A stretch of 64,000 bases of DNA from an uncultured Clostridia bacterium (lineage in GTDB: Bacteria > Bacillota > Clostridia > Oscillospirales > Butyricicoccaceae). Positions within the stretch are counted from its first letter, which is position 1. Each line of letters begins with the position of its first letter. Positions 1 through 9,350 of the stretch are shown one piece after another. The stretch covers positions 40,907 through 104,906 of the forward strand of contig CALWJQ010000081.1 of NCBI GenBank assembly GCA_944381055.1, written 5' to 3'. The translations under genes were made by a program, and so were the position numbers. The notes beneath the pieces are model-generated. The model had not been told where the DNA came from, ran no database searches, and saw only the letters and a list, made by a program, of their open reading frames with translations.

Positions 1-622
1 ATTTTCCATTATTTTCAGTTCGCTGATAGGCGTATCGCTTGGTATTCTTTCTGCTGTAAAGCAATATACCTTTATTGATACGTTCTCAACGGTCATGGCC
101 ATGTTTTTTGCCGCCATTCCCGGTTTCTGGCTGGGCATGATGCTCATCTATTTCTTTTCGTACAAGATCCCCATCTTCCCCACCCACGGCGCTGATTCGT
201 GGGACGGCTTTGTCCTGCCCATCATCACCCTGACGCTGGGCGGCGCCGCAAGCCTGCTGCGTCTGACGCGTTCGACCATGCTCGAAACCATTCGCGCCGA
301 CTATATCCGTACGGCGCGCGCCAAAGGCGCTTCTCAGAAAATCGTCATCTGGCGGCACGCTTTGAAAAACGCCCTTCTGCCCATTATCACCGTACTGGGT
401 ATGCAGTTCGGCGGGCTGCTGGGCGGCGCCGTCATCACCGAGACCGTTTTTGCCATTCCGGGGCTCGGGATGCACATCGTCACGGCGATTCGTCAAAAGG
501 ACGTCCCGGTCGTTATGTCGGGCACCCTGTTCCTGGCGGCTCTGTTCTGCATCATCATGCTGCTGGTCGACCTGCTGTACGCTTTTATCGACCCGCGCAT
601 CAGGGCCAAATATTCCCGCTGA
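1..622 (+). CDS. oppB: Oligopeptide ABC transporter permease, OppB/DppB type (5' end missing)
   Basis: This is the C-terminal part of an inner-membrane permease that carries peptides across the membrane with OppC, powered by OppD and OppF. The open frame enters from the window edge (first whole codon at 2) and ends with TGA at 620-622, so the true start lies outside. Visible are several hydrophobic segments and the cytoplasmic coupling loop of BPD-transport proteins (IRADYIRTARAKGAS, then HALKNALLPI), which contacts the ATPases. A GGAGG site for the next gene lies directly after the stop. Order and spacing with oppC, oppD and oppF make the assignment secure. The substrate (peptide, nickel or other) cannot be read from the sequence, and no binding-protein gene is in view. 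Confidence 0.93.
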   Translation, partial: FSIIFSSLIGVSLGILSAVKQYTFIDTFSTVMAMFFAAIPGFWLGMMLIYFFSYKIPIFPTHGADSWDGFVLPIITLTLGGAASLLRLTRSTMLETIRADYIRTARAKGASQKIVIWRHALKNALLPIITVLGMQFGGLLGGAVITETVFAIPGLGMHIVTAIRQKDVPVVMSGTLFLAALFCIIMLLVDLLYAFIDPRIRAKYSR

Positions 623-638
623 AAAGGAGGATGTTTTT

Positions 639-1532
639 ATGAGCAACACAGCCGCTGCAAAAGCACACTCAGGCAAAAAAAGCAAAAAGAACAGCCAGCT
701 GAAAGAAGTCTGGCGCCGTTTCAGAAAGAATAAAAGCGCCATGGTCGGCCTGATCATTCTGATCCTCTTTGCGCTGTGCGCGATTTTCGCCGACTTGATT
801 GTCCCCTATGAACGCGGCATCGATCAGGACGGTTCCGTCCGTCTGCAGGGGCCGAGCGCCGAACACTGGTTTGGCACCGACGCCTTTGGCCGCGACACCT
901 TTGCCCGTGTCGTCCACGGCTCGCGCGTGTCGCTTTCCATCGGCTTTGCGGCCGTCGGCATTTCCCTGATCCTCGGCGGGTTTCTCGGGGCCGCTGCGGG
1001 CTACTACGGCGGCAGGGCTGACAACATCATCATGCGCATCATGGACGTTTTCACCTGCGTTCCCGGCATTCTGCTGGCGCTGGCCATTGTCGCCGCTCTG
1101 GGCAGCAGCATGACCAACCTGCTCATCGCCGTCACCATTTCGAGCATTCCGGGCTTTGTCCGTCTGGTCCGCTCGTCGATCCTGACCGTTGTTGAAAACG
1201 ATTTTATCGAAGCCGCCCGTTCATACGGGGCCAAAGACTTCCGCATTATCACCAAGTACATTCTGCCCAACGCCATCGGCCCCATCATCGTCCAGGCGAC
1301 CATGGGCATCGCCAGCATGATTTTGTCTGCTTCCGGCCTGTCCTATATGGGCATGGGCATCCAGCCCCCCCGGCCGGAATGGGGCGCCATGCTGTCCGAG
1401 GCCAAGGATTATATGCGCACCGATCCCCACCTGCTGTTGTTCCCGGGCTTTGCTATTTTGATTTCGGCCCTGTGCTTCAACCTGGTCGGCGACGGCCTGC
1501 GCGACGCGCTTGACCCCAAACTGAAGGACTAA
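639..1532 (+). CDS. oppC: Oligopeptide ABC transporter permease, OppC/DppC type
   Basis: Second permease of the transporter, 297 residues from ATG 639. I chose this start because AAAAGGAGG lies just upstream at 622-630; the open frame extends further 5' but there it overlaps oppB. The N-terminal 40 residues are Lys/Ser-rich and cytoplasmic, followed by the OppC N-terminal helix (KNKSAMVGLIILILF), an extracellular domain with the usual HWFGTDAFGRD motif, five further membrane segments, and the coupling loop (ENDFIEAARSYGAKD). It pairs with OppB to form the channel. The gap to oppD is 18 nt, consistent with one mRNA. Confidence 0.93.
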   Translation: MSNTAAAKAHSGKKSKKNSQLKEVWRRFRKNKSAMVGLIILILFALCAIFADLIVPYERGIDQDGSVRLQGPSAEHWFGTDAFGRDTFARVVHGSRVSLSIGFAAVGISLILGGFLGAAAGYYGGRADNIIMRIMDVFTCVPGILLALAIVAALGSSMTNLLIAVTISSIPGFVRLVRSSILTVVENDFIEAARSYGAKDFRIITKYILPNAIGPIIVQATMGIASMILSASGLSYMGMGIQPPRPEWGAMLSEAKDYMRTDPHLLLFPGFAILISALCFNLVGDGLRDALDPKLKD

Positions 1533-1550
1533 CAAGGGAGGCTGCGACTG

Positions 1551-2531
1551 ATGAGTGAAAAACTGCTTGAAATACACGACCTTGAGGTTATTTATAAGAC
1601 CGGGCTTGAAACGGTCTATGCCGTCAATAAGATCAATCTGAGCCTGGAAAAAGGCAAAACGCTCGGACTGGTCGGTGAAACCGGGGCCGGGAAAACGACG
1701 ACCGCGCTGGCGATTCTCGCTCTGCTTCCCGAACGCACCGCCCATGTCAAAGGCGAAATCATCTTTGACGGACAGGATTTGCTCCAGTTAAAGGAATACG
1801 AACTGCGTGAAATCCGCGGCGAAAAAATCTCGATGATTTTCCAGGATCCGATGAGCTCGCTCAATCCCATTCTGACCGTGGGCAGCCAGATCAGCGAAGC
1901 GCTGACGCTGCACAACGACCAGAACCGTTCCAAAGAAGAAATTGAAGCACGCGTGGAAGAAGTCCTGGAAATGGTCGGAATTCCCGCTTTCCGCAAAAAA
2001 GATTACCCGCACCAGTTTTCCGGCGGCATGAAGCAGCGCGTCGTCATCGCTATCGCTTTGGCGTGCGAGCCCGAACTGCTGATTGCCGACGAACCGACGA
2101 CGGCGCTCGACGTTACCATCCAGGCGCAGGTGCTCGCCATGATGAACGAGCTTCGTGAGCGTCTGCAAACGTCGATGATCATGATCACCCATGACCTGGG
2201 CATTGTCGCGCAGACCTGTGACGACGTCGCCGTCATGTATGCCGGCGAAATCATTGAATACGGCAGCGCTGCCGACATTTTCACCGGCGACAAGCATCAT
2301 CCCTATACAGTCGGCCTGTTTGGCTCGATTCCCAACCTTGAAGTTGACTCGCCGCGCCTGTCGCCCATCGAGGGCCTGATGCCTGACCCGACTGATTTGC
2401 CGAAAGGCTGCAAGTTTTCGCCGCGCTGCCCCCAATGCATGGACATCTGCCGCGAGGTTCCCCCGGCCGATTATGTCAACGGCGGGCATCGCATTTGCTG
2501 CCACCTGTACAATAAGGAGGGAACGAAATGA
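1551..2531 (+). CDS. oppD: Oligopeptide ABC transporter ATP-binding protein OppD
   Basis: ATPase subunit of the peptide importer, 326 residues. It has Walker [10 protein letters not shown] (about residue 40), a Q-loop ([11 protein letters not shown]), a signature in the variant form FSGGMKQR, Walker B LLIADEPT and the switch histidine in ITHDLG. The C-terminal tail carries the Cys-rich [10 protein letters not shown] motif of the oligopeptide/dipeptide transporter C-terminal domain (TIGR01727), which separates OppD/OppF types from other ABC ATPases. Its stop overlaps the start of oppF by 4 nt (ATGA), suggesting coupled translation and equal supply of the two ATPases. Confidence 0.94.
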   Translation: MSEKLLEIHDLEVIYKTGLETVYAVNKINLSLEKGKTLGLVGETGAGKTTTALAILALLPERTAHVKGEIIFDGQDLLQLKEYELREIRGEKISMIFQDPMSSLNPILTVGSQISEALTLHNDQNRSKEEIEARVEEVLEMVGIPAFRKKDYPHQFSGGMKQRVVIAIALACEPELLIADEPTTALDVTIQAQVLAMMNELRERLQTSMIMITHDLGIVAQTCDDVAVMYAGEIIEYGSAADIFTGDKHHPYTVGLFGSIPNLEVDSPRLSPIEGLMPDPTDLPKGCKFSPRCPQCMDICREVPPADYVNGGHRICCHLYNKEGTK

Positions 2532-3478
2532 GCGCCCTGCTCGAAACAAAAGATCTGAAAAAATATTTTAAGGTTTCCAACGGCTATCTGCATGCCGTCG
2601 ACGGCGTTAATATTGCGATTGACGAGGGCAAGACTCTGGGTGTGGTCGGCGAATCCGGGTGTGGAAAATCGACGTTGGGACGCGCCGTCCTGCGTCTGCA
2701 CGAGCCGACCGGCGGCGAAGTCTATTACAAAGGCCAAAACATCATGACCTATGACAAGGTCCGGATGCGCGAGCTTCGCCGCGAAATGCAGATCATCTTC
2801 CAGGATCCCTATTCCAGCATCAACCCCCGTATGAGCGTGCAGGAAATTATTGCCGAGCCTATTATCATCAATAAAATGTTTAAAACGCGCGCCGAGGTCT
2901 TTGACCGCGTAGCCGAGCTGATGGATACGGTCGGCCTGGCGGAACGCCTTTCGGGCGCTTACCCGCACGAGCTGGACGGCGGGCGCCGCCAGCGCATCGG
3001 CGTAGCCCGCGCGCTGTCCCTCAACCCCAAGTTCATTGTCTGCGACGAGCCGGTCTCTGCCCTGGATGTTTCCATTCAGGCCCAGATTCTCAACCTGCTC
3101 ATGGACTTGCAGGACGAGTTCGGGCTGACCTATATGTTTATCACCCACGACCTGAGCGTCGTCAAGCATATTTCAACCGAAATCGCCGTCATGTATCTGG
3201 GAATGTGTATCGAGCGCGCGCCGTCGAAAGAACTCTTTAAAGACCCGAAGCATCCCTATACCAAAGCGCTTTTGTCGGCCATCCCCATTCCCAACATTGA
3301 AATGCGCAACAAAAAAATCGAGGTCATCAAGGGCGAGGTTACCAGCCCGGTCAACCCCAAACCGGGCTGCCGGTTCGCTCCGCGCTGCCCCAATGCCACC
3401 GAGGCGTGTACTGCGCAGACACCCGAGTTCCGCGAAATTTCCCCTGGGCATTATTGCGCATGCCCCTTTGCACAATAA
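2528..3478 (+). CDS. oppF: Oligopeptide ABC transporter ATP-binding protein OppF
   Basis: Second ATPase of the transporter, 316 residues, with Walker [11 protein letters not shown]-loop [11 protein letters not shown], Walker [13 protein letters not shown], switch histidine ITHDLS and the Cys-rich C-terminal tail ([10 protein letters not shown]). The ABC signature is unusual: LDGGRRQR where LSGGQRQR is normal, so the Ser and Gln are replaced by Asp and Arg. I recall the same variant from related clostridial OppF proteins, so it is more likely a lineage trait than damage. A terminator follows directly, making this the last gene of the operon. Confidence 0.93.
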   Translation: MSALLETKDLKKYFKVSNGYLHAVDGVNIAIDEGKTLGVVGESGCGKSTLGRAVLRLHEPTGGEVYYKGQNIMTYDKVRMRELRREMQIIFQDPYSSINPRMSVQEIIAEPIIINKMFKTRAEVFDRVAELMDTVGLAERLSGAYPHELDGGRRQRIGVARALSLNPKFIVCDEPVSALDVSIQAQILNLLMDLQDEFGLTYMFITHDLSVVKHISTEIAVMYLGMCIERAPSKELFKDPKHPYTKALLSAIPIPNIEMRNKKIEVIKGEVTSPVNPKPGCRFAPRCPNATEACTAQTPEFREISPGHYCACPFAQ

Positions 3479-3495
3479 CCCCTGTTCCTCATTGG

Positions 3496-3523
3496 CTCCC
3501 CGGCCATCTGCCGGGGAGTTTTT
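3496..3523 (+). terminator. Rho-independent terminator of the opp operon
   Basis: A perfect 9-bp stem (CTCCCCGGC at 3496-3504 with GCCGGGGAG at 3510-3518) and a 5-nt loop are followed by a run of Ts. It begins 18 nt after the oppF stop codon. Confidence 0.9.
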
Positions 3524-3552
3524 CCTTGTGTCTTTTCCTCCTCTTCCTATTG

Positions 3553-3561
3553 TGATATGAT
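3553..3561 (+). promoter_or_regulatory. Candidate extended -10 promoter of the lipoprotein gene
   Basis: TGATATGAT at 3553-3561 fits the extended -10 pattern TGnTATAAT with one mismatch. No convincing -35 is present at the normal distance, as is allowed for extended -10 promoters. It lies between the opp terminator and the next start codon, 27 nt upstream of ATG 3588. Confidence 0.5.
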
Positions 3562-3587
3562 AGTTTTGACAACCCCTGAAAGGAAGG

Positions 3588-4793
3588 ATGCTTTTGATCC
3601 GGCGAATGACCCTGCTGCTGACAGCGGCGCTTCTGATACTTCTGCCGGCGTGCAGCAGTCTCGAAAACAGCTCCGAAGGCGCGGCAACCGAAATTCTGCT
3701 CTCGGATCAATCTGTCACTGTCAACGGCCGCGCCGCATCTGCTGACCCGGACGACGCAGTTTATGTAGGGGCGGATATTGTTTATTATGAAAGCGGCCGC
3801 GGCGATGCCTACGGCAACGGCTCTGAAGAAGACGCCCACTCCGCCGAGGAGGCGGCGCAACACACCGTTGTTACAATCACACAGCCGGGAGTATACCGGC
3901 TGTGCGGCCGGATGAGCGCAGGACAAATTGCCGTCGACCTGGGCAAAGGCGCCAAAGACGACCCCGGCGCCGTCGTCACCCTGATTCTGGACGGGATCGA
4001 CATCACCTGTACGGTCGCGCCTGCCGTCATTTTCTACCGTGTCTATGAATGCGGCAGCAAAGACGAAGAAACAGCCAGCCATACCGTCGACACCCGGAAA
4101 GCCGGAGCCAACGTCTTTCTTCCTGACGGATCGGAAAATACCGTCAACGGCTCTTATGTTGCACGCATTTACGAAGAAGGCACCAAAGACAAACTGCACA
4201 AGTATGACGGCGCTTTTTACAGCAAAATGTCCATGAATATCGACGGCAATGGATCGCTTACCGTCAATGGCGAAAATGAAGGGCTGGACAGCGAGCTGCA
4301 TCTGACCATCAACGGCGGGATCATCACGGTCAACGCGCAGAACGACGGTATCAATACCAACGAAGACGGCGTGTCGGTGACCACTGTCAACGGCGGGACG
4401 CTGACAGTTAACGGCGGTCTGGGCGCCGAAGGCGACGGCATTGACTCCAACGGTTTTCTGACCATCAACGGCGGATCCGTCGTCGCCATGTCCAATGAGC
4501 AGAGCCCCGACGGAGGCATTGACGCGGACTGCGGCATCGTCGTCAACGGCGGGTCGCTGATCGCGCTGGGTGTGCGCAACGACCCAGTCAGCAGCCAATC
4601 AAAACAGGCTTACGCCGAGTTTGCCTTGCAGCCGCCCTGTCCTGCGGGCAGCGAAGTCACGCTTTGCGCCCCGGACGGCAGTGAAATTTTCTGCTTTACC
4701 GCCGAAAAAAGCTTCCAAAGCCTAACGCTGTCTTCCCCGGATTTGGCGTCCGGCGACGGCTGTACTCTTTTCATCGACGGTGTGCGGCAATAA
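3588..4793 (+). CDS. Carbohydrate-binding domain lipoprotein (DUF4353 / Cthe_2159-like)
   Basis: Predicted surface lipoprotein of 401 residues. A basic N-terminus and hydrophobic stretch end in the lipobox LLPAC, with the acylated Cys at residue 22. The start is supported by AAGGAAGG five bases upstream. The remainder is rich in repeated turns such as TVNGG, LTINGG and GDGIDSNG, the pattern of a right-handed parallel beta-helix. This matches the DUF4353 family, whose member Cthe_2159 binds cellulose and pectin-like polymers with calcium. No catalytic motif is visible. It has its own candidate promoter and terminator, so it appears to be a single-gene unit. The ligand is inferred from the family only. 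Confidence 0.75.
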   Translation: MLLIRRMTLLLTAALLILLPACSSLENSSEGAATEILLSDQSVTVNGRAASADPDDAVYVGADIVYYESGRGDAYGNGSEEDAHSAEEAAQHTVVTITQPGVYRLCGRMSAGQIAVDLGKGAKDDPGAVVTLILDGIDITCTVAPAVIFYRVYECGSKDEETASHTVDTRKAGANVFLPDGSENTVNGSYVARIYEEGTKDKLHKYDGAFYSKMSMNIDGNGSLTVNGENEGLDSELHLTINGGIITVNAQNDGINTNEDGVSVTTVNGGTLTVNGGLGAEGDGIDSNGFLTINGGSVVAMSNEQSPDGGIDADCGIVVNGGSLIALGVRNDPVSSQSKQAYAEFALQPPCPAGSEVTLCAPDGSEIFCFTAEKSFQSLTLSSPDLASGDGCTLFIDGVRQ

Positions 4794-4831
4794 AAGCCGG
4801 CCGCTGCGGTAGCCTTGTGCCCCCATACGAT

Positions 4832-4863
4832 AAAAAGCTCCGGATCAATGTCCGGAGCTTTTT
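4832..4863. terminator. Bidirectional terminator between lipoprotein gene and clpX
   Basis: A 13-bp inverted repeat (4832-4844 with 4851-4863, loop TCAATG) has an A-run on its left and a T-run on its right. It can therefore stop transcription from both converging genes, the + strand lipoprotein gene and the - strand clpX operon. Confidence 0.9.
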
Positions 4864-4873
4864 ATTACGCTTT

Positions 4874-6160
4874 TCAGGACTTGACACGTTCCGAACGTGC
4901 AGCCGGTTTTGCCTCGCGCCGCACAGCGCGCGTGCCGGTGACGACCTGCGGCTGCTCGGCATTTTTTACCGTGTCTTCGGTGATGACGACCTTGACAATG
5001 GTCGGATCCGAGGGTACGCGGTACATGATGTCGGTCATAATGCCTTCCATCACCGAACGCAGGCCGCGCGCACCCGTACTGCGCTCCAGGGTCTTTTCCG
5101 CAATGGCGTCAAGCGCGCCGGGTGTAAACTCCAGTTCTACCCCATCGTATTCAAACAGCTTGGCATACTGTTTCGTCAAAGCATTTTTGGGGTCTGTCAG
5201 GATGTGCAGCAGAGCGTTTTTGTCCAGCGCGTCCAGCGTCACGAGCACCGGCAGACGTCCTACCAGCTCGGGGATAATCCCGTATTTCACAATGTCGTGG
5301 TGTTCGGCTTTTTGCAGAAGGGCACTGTCGTCTTTTTCCGCCTTTCCCTTAATCTCGGCGCCAAAACCGATGCCCTTTTTGCCGATGCGTTTATCGATGA
5401 TCTTATCCAGCCCGTCAAAGGCGCCGCCGCAGATAAACAGAATATTGGTCGTATCAATTTGGATAAATTCCTGCTGCGGATGCTTGCGGCCGCCCTGCGG
5501 CGGCACATTGGCCACCGTTCCCTCGAGAATTTTGAGCAGCGCCTGCTGAACGCCTTCGCCCGATACGTCACGCGTGATGGACGGGTTTTCGCTTTTACGC
5601 GCGATTTTATCCAGTTCGTCGATATAAATAATACCGCGCTGTGCCAGCTCGACATCAAAGTCTGCTGCCTGGATCAGTCGGAGCAGGATATTTTCGACGT
5701 CTTCGCCCACATACCCCGCCTCAGTCAGCGTGGTCGCGTCGGCGATGGCAAAGGGCACATGCAGCGTGCGAGCCAGCGTCTGCGCCAAAAAGGTCTTGCC
5801 CACGCCCGTAGGGCCGAGCATCAGGATATTGCTTTTCTGCACTTCAATATCACTGTCGTCGGTATGCATAATGCGTTTGTAATGGTTGTAAACCGCCACG
5901 GACAGGGTGATTTTGGCGCGCTCCTGTCCGATGACGTATTCGTCCAGGCTTTTTTTAATTTCAGCCGGGGTAGGCAGTTCTTCTCCCAGCTCAAAACGGG
6001 CTTCCGCCCTTTCCTGTTCCGCCTCGTCGGCGATCAGGTCGGCGCAGATCTCGACGCACTCGTTGCAGATATAGGCGCCCGGCCCCGCAATGATGCGTTT
6101 GACCTCATCCTGTGTACGGCCGCAGAAACTGCACCGTATTTCTCTTTTATCATTCGGCAT
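4874..6160 (-). CDS. clpX: ATP-dependent Clp protease ATP-binding subunit ClpX
   Basis: AAA+ unfoldase, 428 residues, that unfolds tagged proteins and feeds them to ClpP. The N-terminal zinc-binding domain has Cys10, Cys13, Cys32 and Cys35. Then follow Walker A GPTGVGKT, Walker [12 protein letters not shown], a pore loop region ([10 protein letters not shown]) and a C-terminal sensor 2 region ([13 protein letters not shown]). The short tail after the AAA+ domain ([17 protein letters not shown]) is basic. It is the last gene of a minus-strand run tig-clpP-clpX, the usual bacterial order, and a bidirectional terminator follows its stop by about 10 nt. Confidence 0.97.
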   Translation of the reverse strand: MPNDKREIRCSFCGRTQDEVKRIIAGPGAYICNECVEICADLIADEAEQERAEARFELGEELPTPAEIKKSLDEYVIGQERAKITLSVAVYNHYKRIMHTDDSDIEVQKSNILMLGPTGVGKTFLAQTLARTLHVPFAIADATTLTEAGYVGEDVENILLRLIQAADFDVELAQRGIIYIDELDKIARKSENPSITRDVSGEGVQQALLKILEGTVANVPPQGGRKHPQQEFIQIDTTNILFICGGAFDGLDKIIDKRIGKKGIGFGAEIKGKAEKDDSALLQKAEHHDIVKYGIIPELVGRLPVLVTLDALDKNALLHILTDPKNALTKQYAKLFEYDGVELEFTPGALDAIAEKTLERSTGARGLRSVMEGIMTDIMYRVPSDPTIVKVVITEDTVKNAEQPQVVTGTRAVRREAKPAARSERVKS

Positions 6161-6219
6161 ATCTGTTCCTCACTGAATGAGCCCGGCGGCACGAGCCGCC
6201 GGGCCGGTTCGCCCAAATT

Positions 6220-6801
6220 TTAGCGTTTGTCCATGATTTTGTCGACCAGTCCATATTCCTGCGCTTCCTGCGCCGACATGAAATTGTCACGGTCGGTATC
6301 GCGCTCAATCACCTCAAGCGGCTGGCCGGTGCGCTCGCTCATGATTCTGTTGAGCTTGTCGCGGGTTTTCAGGATCCACTCGGTACGGATTTTCATGTCC
6401 GAAGCCTGGCCCTGCGTCCCGCCCATGGGCTGATGGATCATGATCTCGCTGTTGGGCAGCGCGTAACGCTTTCCTTTGGCGCCTGCGCACAGCAGGAATG
6501 CACCCATGCTGGCCGCCATACCGACACAGATCGTCGAAACATCACATTTGACATACTGCATGGTGTCATAAATCGCCATGCCGGCGCTGACCGAACCGCC
6601 GGGGCTGTTAATGTAAAAGCTGATGTCCTTATCCGGATCCTGCGCTTCCAGATACAAAAGCTGCGCGACCACCAGGCTGGCTGTCTGATCGTTGACTTCG
6701 TCAGATAAGATGATGATGCGATCGTTGAGCAGCCGCGAAAAAATATCATACGAGCGTTCGCCGCGGTTTGTCTGCTCGACTACCATGGGAATATAGGCCA
6801 T
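6220..6801 (-). CDS. clpP: ATP-dependent Clp protease proteolytic subunit ClpP
   Basis: Serine peptidase that forms the two-ring Clp chamber, 193 residues, the normal length. The catalytic Ser98 sits in GMAASMG and His123 in MIHQPMGG; an Asp in the [10 protein letters not shown] region completes the triad. The hydrophobic, glycine-rich [10 protein letters not shown] motif is present. The start ATG at 6801 is preceded by GAAAGGAG. It lies between tig and clpX, so foldase, protease and unfoldase genes are probably cotranscribed. Whether a propeptide is removed cannot be decided here; the N-terminus looks short. Confidence 0.97.
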   Translation of the reverse strand: MAYIPMVVEQTNRGERSYDIFSRLLNDRIIILSDEVNDQTASLVVAQLLYLEAQDPDKDISFYINSPGGSVSAGMAIYDTMQYVKCDVSTICVGMAASMGAFLLCAGAKGKRYALPNSEIMIHQPMGGTQGQASDMKIRTEWILKTRDKLNRIMSERTGQPLEVIERDTDRDNFMSAQEAQEYGLVDKIMDKR

Positions 6802-6833
6802 TGTGATGCTCCTTTCAATGCGATAGAACTATT

Positions 6834-8258
6834 TTACTCGGTCTTGGAAGATTTTTTTGTCGTTTTCTTGGCTTCCTTTTCCTCTTCACCGGACTCGGCC
6901 TTTTTGGCGGAGCGCTTTGCGGGCTTTTTTTCAGCCTTCGGCGCTTCCCCGGCGTCCGACGCAGATTCTTCCGCCGCTTTGGGTGCAACGGGTTTGGCCT
7001 CGTTCTTCACCAGCTCCAGCGCTTTCTGCGTCAGCAGATCGGCCTTGAGATCCTTTTCCGCGATGAGCTCGCGGACGCGCGAAGCTTCCATCTTGTACTG
7101 CTCGGCCAGACGGTTGTATTCGGCGTCCAGCTCTTCGGCGCTGACATCCAGGTTTTCCATTTTTGCGACGGTCTCAAGGGCCAGACGCACCCGAACCTGG
7201 CGTTCGGCCTGCTCGCGGAACATATTGCGGAACATGCCCGGATCCATATTGTTCATCTTCAGGTAGGCGTCCAGGCCGATGCCCTGCATCTGCATCCGGT
7301 AGCCGAAGTCTTCGACAATGCGGTCAAGCTGACGCTCAAACATATCGCCGGGAATCTCGCCTTCCAGCCCTTCAATGACTTTGGTCAGCAGGTTCTCTTC
7401 AAAAGCGGCGTCCGCCTGACGCTGTTTGCTTTCTAAGATTTTCGCCTTAATATCGGCTTTTAATTCAGCCAGCGTATCAAACTCGGAAACATCTTTGGCA
7501 AACTCATCGTCCAGTTCAGGCTTCTGGCTTTCTTTGACCTCATGCAGCTTGCACTTGAACACCGCAGGTTTTCCCGCCAGCTCTTTGGCATGATAATCTT
7601 CGGGGAAGGTCACTTCAACGTCGCACTCATCCCCGGCTTTTTTACCGACCAGCTGTTCTTCAAACCCGGGAATGAACATGCCCGATCCAAGCTTCAGGCT
7701 GTAATTTTCAGCCTTGCCGCCGTCAAACGGCTTTCCGTCTACATAGCCGTCAAAATCGAACTGGATGGTGTCGCCGTTCTGGGCCGGACGATCCACAGTG
7801 ACGATGCGGGCGTTGCGATCGGCCAGATGATCGACTTCGGTGTCGACCTCTTCATCGCGGACCGAAACCTCGGCCTTTTCCGCCTCGATGCCCTTGTAAT
7901 CCTTCAGCGTGACTTCGGGGTATACGGCGACCTGCACTTTAAAGACAAACTCGCCGTCTTGCACGTCAAAATCCGAAAAATGCGGGTATCCGACGGGATC
8001 AATGCCCGCCTCGGCCACCGCGGCTTCATACGCCTCGGGGTAACAGGCGTTCATGGCATCTTCGTAAAAAATCTCGGGGCCGTACATTTTTTCGATCATC
8101 TTACGGGGGGCTTTGCCTTTGCGGAAGCCGGGGACGTTGATGCGCTTGACGTTCTGATGATACGCCTTTTCACAAGCTTTGTCAAAAGTCTCCTTGTCCA
8201 CGGTGACAGACAGCATCACCATGCTCTTTTCCTGTTTTTCCACGCCGGTCAGTTTCAC
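6834..8258 (-). CDS. tig: Trigger factor, ribosome-associated chaperone and prolyl isomerase
   Basis: Chaperone of 474 residues that binds nascent chains at the ribosome exit. The ribosome-docking signature NVPGFRKGKAPR is near residue 40; a FKBP-type isomerase domain follows in the middle (GDTIQFDFDGYVDGKPFDGG), then a helical C-terminal domain. The start codon is GTG at 8258-8256, chosen because AAGGAGG lies 8 nt upstream. The last 50 residues are a Lys/Ala/Glu-rich tail (PAKRSAKKAESGEEEKEAKK), longer than in E. coli and probably disordered. It stands before clpP and clpX; a candidate internal promoter lies about 400 bp upstream inside the phosphoesterase gene. Confidence 0.96.
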   Translation of the reverse strand: MKLTGVEKQEKSMVMLSVTVDKETFDKACEKAYHQNVKRINVPGFRKGKAPRKMIEKMYGPEIFYEDAMNACYPEAYEAAVAEAGIDPVGYPHFSDFDVQDGEFVFKVQVAVYPEVTLKDYKGIEAEKAEVSVRDEEVDTEVDHLADRNARIVTVDRPAQNGDTIQFDFDGYVDGKPFDGGKAENYSLKLGSGMFIPGFEEQLVGKKAGDECDVEVTFPEDYHAKELAGKPAVFKCKLHEVKESQKPELDDEFAKDVSEFDTLAELKADIKAKILESKQRQADAAFEENLLTKVIEGLEGEIPGDMFERQLDRIVEDFGYRMQMQGIGLDAYLKMNNMDPGMFRNMFREQAERQVRVRLALETVAKMENLDVSAEELDAEYNRLAEQYKMEASRVRELIAEKDLKADLLTQKALELVKNEAKPVAPKAAEESASDAGEAPKAEKKPAKRSAKKAESGEEEKEAKKTTKKSSKTE

Positions 8259-8295
8259 AATTGTGTCCTCCTTGAAGGTTCTATCTTTTTTATTG

Positions 8296-9000
8296 TTATT
8301 CCATGATTTTCAGCGGGCGGAAGTTGAGCGCGTCAGCCGACACCAGCCGGTACTGCACGCCGCCGCGCACACCGTTGAAAGCTCCGCGGCAGCTTTCGCC
8401 GTGCAGGTGCCCGTAATAACAGCGCGAAACGCCGTACTGCTGCAAAAGCGCGGTAATCTCGGGGACCTCGTTGCCCGAAAACACGGGCGGGTAGTGCAGA
8501 AAGCAGAAAATTTCGCAGCCGGGCTGCTCACGCCGGGCGGCAGACAGCGACGCTTCCAGCCGGATCACTTCACGCCGAAAGACCTTGCCGTCGCCTGCCG
8601 ACGGGTCTGCCGGATCGTAAAACCATCCGCGCGTCCCGCACAAAGCAGTTCCCCTATAAAAAATACAATTATTATGCAAAAAAAGCAAGCTGTTTATTGC
8701 ATTTTCTTGAAAAAATTTCTTCATTTTTGAGACCGTTTCCCACCAGTAATCGTGATTGCCCTTTAAAAGCACCTTTTGCCCCGGGAAACGATCCAGAAAC
8801 TGAAAATCAGGCAGCGCCTGCTGCAGGCTCATGCCCCACGAAAAATCGCCGGCGACAACCAGCAGATCCCCTTCGCACAGCAGCCCGGCCAACGCGCGTT
8901 CCAGCTTGGCCTGATAGCCGCGCCAGACGCCGCCGAACACGTCCATGGGCTTTTCAACGCCGCACGACAGGTGCGGGTCGCCGATGGTATACAGTGCCAT
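8296..9000 (-). CDS. Metallophosphoesterase (calcineurin-like)
   Basis: Predicted two-metal phosphoesterase of 234 residues. The metal-binding motifs occur in the usual order: GDPHLS at the N-terminus (GDxH), GDFSWG, GNHDYWW, a later histidine in FLHYPPVF, and GHLHGE. The family is cytoplasmic and mostly uncharacterised; the substrate is unknown. GAGGTG precedes ATG 9000. It lies 8 nt downstream of yraN and 37 nt upstream of tig. Residues corresponding to 8655-8715 are encoded by strikingly AT-rich codons, unlike the rest of the gene; a candidate promoter lies there. Confidence 0.85.
   Translation of the reverse strand: MALYTIGDPHLSCGVEKPMDVFGGVWRGYQAKLERALAGLLCEGDLLVVAGDFSWGMSLQQALPDFQFLDRFPGQKVLLKGNHDYWWETVSKMKKFFQENAINSLLFLHNNCIFYRGTALCGTRGWFYDPADPSAGDGKVFRREVIRLEASLSAARREQPGCEIFCFLHYPPVFSGNEVPEITALLQQYGVSRCYYGHLHGESCRGAFNGVRGGVQYRLVSADALNFRPLKIME
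8660..8688 (-). promoter_or_regulatory. Candidate internal promoter for tig-clpP-clpX
   Basis: On the minus strand TTGCTT (8688-8683) and TATTTT (8665-8660) are separated by 17 nt. They lie inside a local AT-rich island within the phosphoesterase gene, about 400 bp upstream of tig. The -10 is only a moderate match, so this is a prediction from sequence. Confidence 0.35.
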
Positions 9001-9008
9001 GTTTCACC

Positions 9009-9350
9009 TCATGTAAAGGCATCTTTAATGTGGCGGATCGTCCGCGGCGCAGTATAGACCTCGACAACGTCAAACCGCGCCGGGGTTTCCCCCTTTTCCG
9101 CCAGCCACTGCTGTGCCGCCGCGCGGATCCGCTCCTGTTTGGCAGGCGTGACGGCTTCGGCCGCCGCAGCGAAGTCCGCGTTCCTGCGCGTTTTGACTTC
9201 GACAAACACCGTGATCCCGCCGTCGCGCACAATCAAATCGATTTCGCCGAAGCGCGTACGGTAGTTCATCGCCAGCAGGCGGTACCCTGCCTTTTGCAAG
9301 GCGCGCGCCGCCGCCTGCTCGCCCAGACGCCCTGTATCCTGGGTCTTCAA
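9009..9350 (-). CDS. yraN: YraN/UPF0102 family nuclease-like protein
   Basis: Small protein of 113 residues with the restriction-endonuclease-like fold motifs of UPF0102: a conserved GEIDLI strand, then VFVEVKTRRN (the E-x-K pair). It opens with GRLGEQAAARALQKAGYR, typical of the family. The cellular role is unsettled; the fold suggests nucleic-acid binding or cleavage. Its ATGA overlaps the rnhB stop by 4 nt, and the rnhB-yraN pairing is common in bacteria. Confidence 0.9.
   Translation of the reverse strand: MKTQDTGRLGEQAAARALQKAGYRLLAMNYRTRFGEIDLIVRDGGITVFVEVKTRRNADFAAAAEAVTPAKQERIRAAAQQWLAEKGETPARFDVVEVYTAPRTIRHIKDAFT

Noticed and set aside
4261..4560. Tandem DNA repeats in the lipoprotein gene
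   Set aside because: The repeated VNGG/INGG protein turns reflect beta-helix coils; the DNA itself is too diverged to be a recent tandem repeat.
4817..6223. Plus-strand open frame of 468 codons
   Set aside because: Shadow of clpX on the other strand; composition is His/Arg/Gln-rich as expected for an antisense reading.
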